From Comamonas sp. lk (GTDB lineage: Bacteria > Pseudomonadota > Gammaproteobacteria > Burkholderiales > Burkholderiaceae_C), in contig CAMATX010000024.1 of assembly GCA_945861345.1 (NCBI GenBank), forward strand, positions 1 to 32,774: a stretch of 32,774 nucleotides of DNA, in the 5' to 3' direction. Made by a program: the position numbers and the translations under genes. Under the pieces are notes generated by a model that was not told the origin of the DNA, did not search any database, and saw nothing but the letters and a program-made list of their open reading frames with translations. Shown piece by piece: positions 26,407 through 32,774 of the stretch (positions within the stretch are counted from its first letter, which is position 1; each line of letters begins with the position of its first letter).

Positions 26407-28008
26407 ATGACACGCGATGGCCCGCGTTGGTCGGCGAGCGCCGTCGCGCTGGCCGCTTTGCCACTGGGTTTTTTGCTGGCCATGCTGCTGGCGCCCACGC
26501 TGCGCCTGCTGGCCGAAGCGGGCAGTGCAGGTACAGGCGGCTTTGACCGCAGCGCATGGCTGGCGCCGGTGCTCGATCCCTACCTGCGCTGGCGCTTGCT
26601 GTGGTCGGTTGTGCAGGCTTTGCTCACCTGTGGTCTGGTGCTCGTCATCGGCGTACCGCTGGCCTGGGTGCTGGCGCGCTGGGAGTTTGCTGGCAGGCGC
26701 TGGATGCTGCGCGCTTTGATGCTGCCGTTTGTGGTACCGACCCTCGTTGCCGCCATGGGCGTGCTAGCGCTGGCGGGGCCGCAGGGGCTGTGGCTGGGCG
26801 GCGCCAGCGGCTCGTGGCAAGGCACGCCGGTGTTGCTGCTTTATGGCAATGTGTTTTTTAACCTGTGCGTGCTGGTGCGCGCTGCCACGGAAGCTTTGGA
26901 GCAGGTCAGCGACGCGCGCCTGGCCGCTGCGCGCACCTTGGGGGCCAGCCCATGGCGGGCGTTTTGGCGTATCGAGTGGCCGACGATCGTGCCCTGGCTG
27001 ATGTCTGCGCTGTGCCTGGTCTACCTGTACTGCTTTGCCGGTTTTGGCCTGGCTTTGCTGCTGGGCGGGCCGCACTACGCCACCGTCGAGGTCGAGATGT
27101 ACACCCTGGTGGCGCACGAATTGCAACTGGGGCAGGCAGGCGTGCTGGCGGTGTGGATGCTGCTGCTCACGGCCCCCGTAGCGCTTGGGTATGCGGTGCT
27201 GGAGCGTCGCCTGGCCACGCCCCTGCGCGCAGACCGTATCGCCCGCCGCCGTCCACAAGGGGCAGGTCAGTGGCTTGCGCTGACAGCGTGTTTGCTGACC
27301 CTCGCCGTGCTGTGTGGCGCGCCGGTGCTGGCCATTGTGCTTCGCGCGGCCTGGGCCGGGCCGGCTGCTTGGCGCGTGTTGGTGGAGGCGGACACCTTGT
27401 ACGCGTTGTGGAACACCGTGCGCTTTTCGGCCTGCGCGCTGGCATTGGCCACGCTGCTGGGAGTGTGTCATGCGCTGGCAGCGCAGCGCTGGGCCCTGTT
27501 GCGTGCGCTGGCGTTTTTGCCCTTTGTGGTCTCGCCCGTGTTGGTGGCTTTTGGGCTTTTGTTGTTGTATCCGACGTGGGCCGCCAGTGCGCCCTTGATC
27601 GTAGCGGCCTACGCTTTGCTGGCGTATCCGTTGATTGCCAAGTCGCTGGCCTCGGCGCTCGATGGCATGCCGGCCCACTACGCGCTGGCGGCAGCTACCC
27701 TGGGCGCATCGCCTTGGCGGGTGTTTTGGCGGGTGCGCTGGCCTTTGTTGCAACCGGCGCTGCGCCGGGGCATGGCCTTTGCTGCGGCTACGGCGGTGGG
27801 CGAGTTCGCCGTCACCTTGTTTTTGAGCCGGCCCGAGTGGGCCACGCTGACCACGCTGATCTACGCGCATCTGGGGCGCGCCGGGCAGACGCATTACAGC
27901 AGCGCCTTGGTGCTTTCTTGCGCGCTGATGGGGCTGGCCTTTGCTGTATTTATGCTGCTGGACGGGCGGGGCGGCGATGACTTCAACGCACAATCGCGCC
28001 ATGCTTGA
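26407..28008 (+). CDS. thiP: Thiamine/TPP ABC transporter permease
   Basis: Inner-membrane channel of the thiamine importer. The 533-residue protein, near the E. coli length of 536, has about twelve helices and two binding-protein-dependent permease domains, each with the EAA-type cytoplasmic loop that contacts ThiQ: ARLAAARTLGASPWRAFWRIEWP near 170-195 and ALAAATLGASPWRVFWRVRWP near 425-445. It overlaps thiQ by 32 bases with the thiQ start chosen here. A small inverted repeat (TCCG/CGGA, 26357-26368) lies between thiB and thiP. Confidence 0.95.
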   Translation: MTRDGPRWSASAVALAALPLGFLLAMLLAPTLRLLAEAGSAGTGGFDRSAWLAPVLDPYLRWRLLWSVVQALLTCGLVLVIGVPLAWVLARWEFAGRRWMLRALMLPFVVPTLVAAMGVLALAGPQGLWLGGASGSWQGTPVLLLYGNVFFNLCVLVRAATEALEQVSDARLAAARTLGASPWRAFWRIEWPTIVPWLMSALCLVYLYCFAGFGLALLLGGPHYATVEVEMYTLVAHELQLGQAGVLAVWMLLLTAPVALGYAVLERRLATPLRADRIARRRPQGAGQWLALTACLLTLAVLCGAPVLAIVLRAAWAGPAAWRVLVEADTLYALWNTVRFSACALALATLLGVCHALAAQRWALLRALAFLPFVVSPVLVAFGLLLLYPTWAASAPLIVAAYALLAYPLIAKSLASALDGMPAHYALAAATLGASPWRVFWRVRWPLLQPALRRGMAFAAATAVGEFAVTLFLSRPEWATLTTLIYAHLGRAGQTHYSSALVLSCALMGLAFAVFMLLDGRGGDDFNAQSRHA

Positions 28009-28660
28009 ACTGCGCTCCATCTCTCACCACTGGCAGGCGCCCGGCGCTGCGCCGCGCGTGCTGCTCGATCGGCTGCACTTGCAGGTACAGGCGGGTGAAA
28101 CCGTCGCCATCCTGGGCCCCTCGGGCAGCGGCAAAAGCACTTTACTCAAAATCATCGCCGGCCTGCTGATGCCCGATGCCGGGCAAGTGTGGTGCCAGGG
28201 CCAAGACATGAGCGCCGTACCTACGCACCTTCGCCGTTTTGCGCTGATGTTCCAAGACTTCGCGCTCTTTCCTCACCTCAGCGTACAGGACAACGTGGCT
28301 TTTGCCCTGGTAGAGCAGGGTGTGGCGCGCAATGCAGCGCGAACGCAGGCGCGGGACATGCTGGAGCGCTTTGGTATGCAGGCGCATGCCCAGGGGCGGG
28401 TGTGGCAGCTCTCCGGTGGTGAGCAGCAGCGCGTGGCCCTAGCGCGTGCGCTCATTAGCACGCCCCGCGTGCTTTTGCTGGACGAACCCTTCTCGGCGCT
28501 GGATTTTGACTTGCGGGCCACTTTGCGCGCTGAGTTTGCCCAGCATATCGCCCAAACCCCGATGGCCGTGCTCTGGGTGACCCACGACGAAACCGAGGCG
28601 CGCAGCGTGGGCGTGCGCGGTTTGCGTTTGCATCAAGGAACGCTGGAGCGGCTTTGGTAA
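27977..28660 (+). CDS. thiQ: Thiamine/TPP ABC transporter ATP-binding protein
   Basis: Cytoplasmic ATPase powering ThiBP. The 227-residue protein carries Walker A GPSGSGKST, Q-loop MFQDFALFPHL, signature LSGGEQQRVALARAL, Walker B VLLLDEPFSALD and H-loop VTHDE, all intact. Start choice: ATG at 27977 follows a G-rich GGGCGGGGCGG stretch that can serve as ribosome binding site; ATG at 28001 (MLELRS) matches the usual ATPase start better but has no such site and overlaps thiP by 8 bases. An imperfect stem-loop spans its stop codon; nadB converges 12 bases on. Confidence 0.94.
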   Translation: MTSTHNRAMLELRSISHHWQAPGAAPRVLLDRLHLQVQAGETVAILGPSGSGKSTLLKIIAGLLMPDAGQVWCQGQDMSAVPTHLRRFALMFQDFALFPHLSVQDNVAFALVEQGVARNAARTQARDMLERFGMQAHAQGRVWQLSGGEQQRVALARALISTPRVLLLDEPFSALDFDLRATLRAEFAQHIAQTPMAVLWVTHDETEARSVGVRGLRLHQGTLERLW

Positions 28661-28668
28661 AGCCAGCG
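28641..28668. terminator. Imperfect stem-loop at the thiQ/nadB convergence
   Basis: GGCTTT (28650-28655) pairs exactly with AAAGCC (28659-28664) around GGT, and CGCT (28641-28644) can pair with AGCG (28665-28668) across a 5-base bulge. It covers the thiQ stop and nearly reaches the nadB stop (28673). There is no U-run on either strand, so a terminator role is only suggested by position. Confidence 0.35.
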
Positions 28669-28672
28669 CGAA

Positions 28673-30298
28673 TCAGCCTCTGGCGTGTTGGGGTGCGTTA
28701 CCCGGCACCAGCGTCGTGGGCAAGGCCTGGGGCGCCATGTCCGGGTAGTCGCGGCTAAAGTGCAGGCCGCGGCTTTCGTGGCGGGCGCGGGCGCTTTGGA
28801 CAATCAAATCGGCCACTTGGACCAGGTTGCGCAGCTCCAGCAAGTCGCGGCTGACGTGGAAGTTGGCGTAAAACTCATTGATTTCACCTTGCAGCAAGGC
28901 GATGCGATGGGCGGCCCGCTCCATGCGCTTGTTGGTGCGCACAATGCCCACGTAGTCCCACATAAAGCGGCGCAGCTCGTCCCAGTTGTGGGAAATTACC
29001 ACCGACTCGTCGGCATCGGTTACGCGGCTGTCGTCCCAGCCGGGCAGCGCCGGGAGCGGGGCGGCAGTGGTGTTCTCGATGGCGTGGCTGGCGGCACGTG
29101 CAAATACCATGCATTCGACCAGCGAATTACTGGCCAGGCGGTTGGCGCCATGCAGGCCGCTGCAAGCGGCTTCGCCAATCGCGTACAGGCCGCTCAAATC
29201 GGTGCGGCCCTGCAAATCGGCCAGCACGCCGCCGCAGGTGTAGTGCGCTGCAGGCACCACCGGAATCGGCGCGCGGCTGATGTCGATGCCCAGCTCCAGA
29301 CAGCGCGCGTAAATATTAGGAAAGTGCTCCTGAATAAAGGCCAGCGGTTGGTGCGAAATGTCCAGGTACACGCAGTCCAAGCCGCCTTTTTTCATCTCGA
29401 AGTCAATGGCGCGGGCCACCACGTCGCGCGGGGCGAGTTCAGCGCGGGCGTCGTGGGCCGGCATGAAACGCGTGCCGTCGGGCAGGAGCAGGCGTCCACC
29501 TTCGCCACGCACCGCCTCACTGATTAAAAAAGACTTGGCGTGCGGGTGGTACAGGCAGGTGGGGTGGAACTGGATGAACTCCATGTTCTGCACCCGGCAG
29601 CCGGCCCGCCAGGCCGCCGCAATACCGTCGCCTGTGGCCGTATCGGGGTTGGTGGTGTAGAGGTAGACCTTGCCCGCGCCGCCGGTGGCCAGCAAGGTGT
29701 GCGGAGCGCGAAAAGTCAGCACCTGGTCGCTGTCCTGGTCGAGCGCGTACAGGCCCAGGCAGCGCGGTGCGGCGCCCTTAGCGCCTGGAAGCTTGTCGCT
29801 GGTGATCAAGTCCACCAAGGTGTGGTTCTCAAACAAGGTGATGTTGGGCGACTGCTGCACCCGCTCAATAAGGGTGCGCTGCACCGCTGCGCCGGTCGCG
29901 TCCGTTACATGCACGATGCGCCGGGCGCTGTGGCCGCCTTCGCGGGTGAGGTGCAGCGCGCCGCTGTCCTCGGTGCTAAAGGGCACGCCCATGGCCTGCA
30001 GCCAGGCGATGGCCTGGGGTGCTTGCTCCACCACAAACTGCGTGGCAGCTACATCGCACAGACCGGCACCGGCCACCAGCGTGTCATCCACGTGCGCGGC
30101 AAAGCTGTCTTTTTTGTCCCAGACCGCCGCAATACCGCCTTGCGCCCAGCCGCTGGAGCCTTCGCGCACTTCGCGCTTGGTGATGATGGCCACCCGGTAG
30201 CGCTCCGACAGCAACAAGGCCGAGCTCAGCCCGGCCAGGCCGCTGCCGACGATCAACACATCAAAGTCCAAAGACGGTGCAGGGGAGTGGCTCGCCAT
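28673..30298 (-). CDS. nadB: L-aspartate oxidase
   Basis: FAD enzyme oxidising L-aspartate to iminoaspartate, the first step of de novo NAD synthesis. The 541-residue protein has the dinucleotide-binding LIVGSGLAGLSSALLL (about 15-30), REGSSGWAQGGIAA, the substrate-site REGGHSARRIVH, HYTCGGVLADLQGRTDLSGL and the GLHGANRLASNSLVE FAD contact, followed by the helical C-terminal domain. This separates it from succinate dehydrogenase flavoproteins, which share the fold. It starts 3 bases after the metG stop on the same strand and so is probably expressed from the metG transcript. No nadA or nadC adjoins it. Confidence 0.95.
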   Translation of the reverse strand: MASHSPAPSLDFDVLIVGSGLAGLSSALLLSERYRVAIITKREVREGSSGWAQGGIAAVWDKKDSFAAHVDDTLVAGAGLCDVAATQFVVEQAPQAIAWLQAMGVPFSTEDSGALHLTREGGHSARRIVHVTDATGAAVQRTLIERVQQSPNITLFENHTLVDLITSDKLPGAKGAAPRCLGLYALDQDSDQVLTFRAPHTLLATGGAGKVYLYTTNPDTATGDGIAAAWRAGCRVQNMEFIQFHPTCLYHPHAKSFLISEAVRGEGGRLLLPDGTRFMPAHDARAELAPRDVVARAIDFEMKKGGLDCVYLDISHQPLAFIQEHFPNIYARCLELGIDISRAPIPVVPAAHYTCGGVLADLQGRTDLSGLYAIGEAACSGLHGANRLASNSLVECMVFARAASHAIENTTAAPLPALPGWDDSRVTDADESVVISHNWDELRRFMWDYVGIVRTNKRMERAAHRIALLQGEINEFYANFHVSRDLLELRNLVQVADLIVQSARARHESRGLHFSRDYPDMAPQALPTTLVPGNAPQHARG

Positions 30299-30301
30299 GG
30301 C

Positions 30302-32371
30302 TTAGTGAATCCGCATGCCAGGCTGGGCGCCGGGCCAGGGGTTCAGGATGTAAATGCCGGGCTCAGCCTTCTCGTCGGCGTGGCTGGCCGCCAGCACCAT
30401 GCCCTCGGATACGCCAAATTTCATTTTGCGTGGTGCCAGATTGGCTGCCAGCACGGTGAGCTGGCCCACCAAATCTTCGGGCTTGTACATGCTGGCGATG
30501 CCCGAGAACACATTGCGCATCCGGCCTTCGCCCACATCCAGGGTCAGGCGCAAGAGCTTGACCGAGCCTTCTACTGCTTCGCAGTTGACGATTTTTGCGA
30601 TGCGCAGGTCGATCTTGGCGAAGTCGTCAATCGAGATGGTGGGGGCGATTTCTTCGCCGCCCGGGATGAGTTTGACCTCGGTGGGGGCAGGCGGCTCGAA
30701 CAGGGCGTCGAGTTGTTCGGGGGTGACGCGTTGCATGAGGTGGGTGTAGGGCTGAATACTGGCGACGTAGCCGCTGCCGTTCCAGTCTTGCATGCTCGTG
30801 CCGACAAATGCCTGAACCGCCTTCGCCAATGAAGGCAGCACGGGAGCAAGATATCGGCTTATCTGCGCAAAAGCGTTGATAAGCACAGAGCACACTTGGT
30901 GTAGCGCTTCATTGTTAGCGACATCTTTTGCCAGATCCCAGGGCTTGTGCTGGTCCACATAGGCATTTACTTTATCGGCCAGCAGCATGATCTCCCGGCT
31001 CGCCTTGCCAAATTCGCGCGCTTCGTAGGCGCTTGCCAGTCCGTCTTTGGCGGCATGAATCTCCAATAACAGCGCGCCGCCTTGTTCGCCAAATTCGTTG
31101 GTGAGCTTTCCCTCAAAGCGTTTGGTCAAAAACCCGGCCGCCCGACTCGCAATATTCACAAACTTGCCAATCAAATCGCTGTTCACCCGTGCCATGAAAT
31201 CGTCTGCATTGAAGTCAATATCTTCATTGCGCGCCGAGAGCTTGGCCGCCAGGTAGTAGCGCAGCCACTCCGGGTTCATGCCCAGGCTCAGGTATTTGAG
31301 CGGGTCCAGGCCGGTGCCTCGGCTCTTGCTCATCTTCTCGCCGTTGTTGACGGTCAAAAAGCCATGGACGAACACATTATTTGGCGCTTTACGGCCGCTG
31401 AAATGCAGCATGGCCGGCCAGAACAAGGTGTGGAAGGTGACGATGTCTTTGCCGATGAAGTGGTATTGCTCCAAGTCCGGCTGGGCCATGTAAGCGGCGT
31501 AGTCTTGGCCGCGTTTTTCCAACAGGTTTTTCAGGGACGCCAAATAACCCACTGGCGCGTCCAGCCAGACGTAGAAATACTTGCCCGGCGCGTCGGGGAT
31601 TTCGATGCCGAAGTAGGGCGCATCCCGGCTGATGTCCCAGTCGCCCAGGCCTTCGCTGGTGCTGCCGTCGGGGTTGGTGCGCACGCTGAACCACTCTTTG
31701 ACCTTGTTGGCCACTTCGGGCTGCAGCTTGCCGTCTTGCGTCCAGTTTTGCAAAAACTCCACGCAGCGCGGGTCTGACAGTTTGAAAAAGAAATGCTCCG
31801 AGCTTTTCAGTTCAGGCCGCACACCGGATAGCACCGACACCGGGTCAATCAAGTCGGTAGGTGCATACACCGCGCCGCAGACTTCGCAGTTGTCGCCGTA
31901 CTGGTCTTTGGCGTGGCACTTGGGGCACTCGCCTTTGATAAAGCGGTCTGGCAAAAACATGTTTTTCGCCGGGTCAAAAAACTGCTCTATGGTTTTGCGC
32001 GCGATCAGCGAGCCGCCTTCGCTTTCGGGAATATCGCGCAGGTCGCGGTAAATCTGGCGCGCCAGTTCGTGGTTTTCCGGGGCGTCGGTGCTGTGCCAGT
32101 TGTCAAAGCTGATGTGAAAGCCGTCCAGATAGGGTTTGCGCCCGGCGGCGATGTCGGCGACAAACTGCCGCGGCGTCTTGCCCGCTTTTTCGGCGGCGAT
32201 CATGATGGGCGCGCCGTGCGTATCGTCGGCACAAACAAAATTCACCTGGTGGCCCTGCATGCGCTGAAAACGCACCCAAATGTCAGCCTGGATGTACTCC
32301 ATGATGTGGCCGATATGGAAATTGCCGTTGGCGTAGGGCAGGGCGGTGGTAACAAATAGTTGGCGCGGCAT
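30302..32371 (-). CDS. metG: Methionyl-tRNA synthetase
   Basis: Class I synthetase charging tRNA-Met. The 689-residue protein carries HIGH at 19-22, a zinc knuckle with C149, C152, C162 and C165 ([17 protein letters not shown]), KMSKS at 346-350, an anticodon-binding helical domain, and a C-terminal EMAPII/Trbp111-like tRNA-binding and dimerisation domain from about 578 ([16 protein letters not shown] ... VFSGIASMY ... [12 protein letters not shown]). This is the long, E. coli-like form. A -10-like TAAAAT lies about 50 bases upstream (32420-32425, minus strand) without a clear -35. It is followed immediately by nadB. Confidence 0.97.
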   Translation of the reverse strand: MPRQLFVTTALPYANGNFHIGHIMEYIQADIWVRFQRMQGHQVNFVCADDTHGAPIMIAAEKAGKTPRQFVADIAAGRKPYLDGFHISFDNWHSTDAPENHELARQIYRDLRDIPESEGGSLIARKTIEQFFDPAKNMFLPDRFIKGECPKCHAKDQYGDNCEVCGAVYAPTDLIDPVSVLSGVRPELKSSEHFFFKLSDPRCVEFLQNWTQDGKLQPEVANKVKEWFSVRTNPDGSTSEGLGDWDISRDAPYFGIEIPDAPGKYFYVWLDAPVGYLASLKNLLEKRGQDYAAYMAQPDLEQYHFIGKDIVTFHTLFWPAMLHFSGRKAPNNVFVHGFLTVNNGEKMSKSRGTGLDPLKYLSLGMNPEWLRYYLAAKLSARNEDIDFNADDFMARVNSDLIGKFVNIASRAAGFLTKRFEGKLTNEFGEQGGALLLEIHAAKDGLASAYEAREFGKASREIMLLADKVNAYVDQHKPWDLAKDVANNEALHQVCSVLINAFAQISRYLAPVLPSLAKAVQAFVGTSMQDWNGSGYVASIQPYTHLMQRVTPEQLDALFEPPAPTEVKLIPGGEEIAPTISIDDFAKIDLRIAKIVNCEAVEGSVKLLRLTLDVGEGRMRNVFSGIASMYKPEDLVGQLTVLAANLAPRKMKFGVSEGMVLAASHADEKAEPGIYILNPWPGAQPGMRIH

Positions 32372-32422
32372 GGTGGCGGGGCGGCGAACGAGGTCGCCCG
32401 TACGGGGGAAAAGGGGTAGATT

Positions 32423-32774
32423 TTAGTCCGCCCAGCCAAAAAACCGGCAAACCGCCGCCCGTTGCGCCAGCGCGTCGGTCTGGCCCAAGGCCATCAATTC
32501 GCGGGTGTAGGCCTGCTCAAAGAGCAGGTAGCTGGCCAGCGCGGCACCCTTGGCGTCCTGGGCGGAGGTAGAAATGCCGACGCCGCCCAGCAGGCTGCGC
32601 ACCGCAATGGGCAGTGCGCCGATATGGCGGCTGGCGATCTCGTCCAGGCGCTCGCTGGGCGCGATCACCAGCACCTGCACTGGGCGCAAGGCGCTGTCGG
32701 CGCGCGCCTGCGCCGGCACCAAGGCGATGGTTTGGTTGATGCGCTGCATGCGCTCGACGTCCACCGCCAGTGCG
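32423..32774 (-). CDS. Patatin-like phospholipase family protein, C-terminal part
   Basis: The gene enters from beyond the right edge of the window; only its last about 116 codons are visible and the frame is open to the end. I recognise the C-terminal region of a betaproteobacterial patatin-like phospholipase: [68 protein letters not shown] and VCRFFGWAD at the end. The catalytic GxSxG and DGG motifs would lie outside the window, so activity cannot be judged. It ends 51 bases before metG on the same strand. CGGC/GCCG followed by six T in the coding strand (32438-32457) falls in its last codons. Confidence 0.7.
   Translation of the reverse strand, partial: ALAVDVERMQRINQTIALVPAQARADSALRPVQVLVIAPSERLDEIASRHIGALPIAVRSLLGGVGISTSAQDAKGAALASYLLFEQAYTRELMALGQTDALAQRAAVCRFFGWAD

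Noticed and set aside
26764-28020. 418-codon open frame antisense to thiP and the thiQ start
   Set aside because: Arg/Gln/His-rich translation with no recognisable domain, a typical shadow frame in GC-rich DNA opposite a membrane protein gene.
29540-30832. 430-codon open frame antisense to nadB and metG
   Set aside because: Crosses two genuine genes on the opposite strand and has no domain or ribosome binding site.
32438-32457. Hairpin plus six T resembling an intrinsic terminator at the end of the patatin-like gene
   Set aside because: The stem is only 4 bp and the T-run encodes the conserved FF of CRFFGW; more likely coding constraint.

Overview
The window is an ordinary-looking chromosomal stretch of a betaproteobacterium, most likely order Burkholderiales, family Comamonadaceae (Rhodoferax/Polaromonas/Curvibacter type). 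This placement rests on moderately high GC, the gene order pnp - quinone oxidoreductase - tpiA - secG - tRNA-Leu - nuoA-N, and protein wording typical of that family, judged from memory without a database search. Coding density is very high, with no gene-free stretch over 300 bases, no insertion sequence, no phage gene and no CRISPR array.

Layout. (1) 100-4401, plus strand: polynucleotide phosphorylase (pnp), a zinc-independent quinone oxidoreductase, triosephosphate isomerase (tpiA, start overlapping the previous stop) and the SecG translocase subunit. (2) 4518-4602: tRNA-Leu(GAG) with encoded CCA. (3) 4678-18976, plus strand: a complete 14-gene nuo operon in canonical order A to N, encoding NADH:quinone oxidoreductase (complex I). 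All Fe-S ligand motifs are present except those of the optional N7 cluster in NuoG. Four gene junctions use stop/start overlaps. A DUF1178 protein follows at 19007. (4) 19474-25081, minus strand: an MsbA-like ABC exporter half-transporter, a CrtC/AttH-type lipocalin-like protein with a twin-arginine signal, and a large FtsX-type ABC permease whose ATPase is not nearby. (5) 25135-28660, plus strand: a TPP riboswitch followed by thiBPQ, the thiamine/TPP ABC importer. (6) 28673-32774, minus strand: nadB directly behind metG, and the 3' end of a patatin-like phospholipase gene running off the window.

Functionally the window is housekeeping: RNA turnover, glycolysis, protein export, respiratory energy conservation, thiamine salvage under TPP feedback, NAD biosynthesis and Met-tRNA charging. 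The most attractive items for follow-up are the orphan FtsX permease plus lipocalin-like pair placed head to head with the TPP riboswitch, the candidate expression platform of that riboswitch, a strong hairpin inside the 3' end of nuoG, a 12-bp tandem repeat in a signal-peptide coding region, and the tRNA-Leu just ahead of the nuo operon. I see no convincing evidence of an undescribed system such as a defence, toxin-antitoxin or retroelement cassette.
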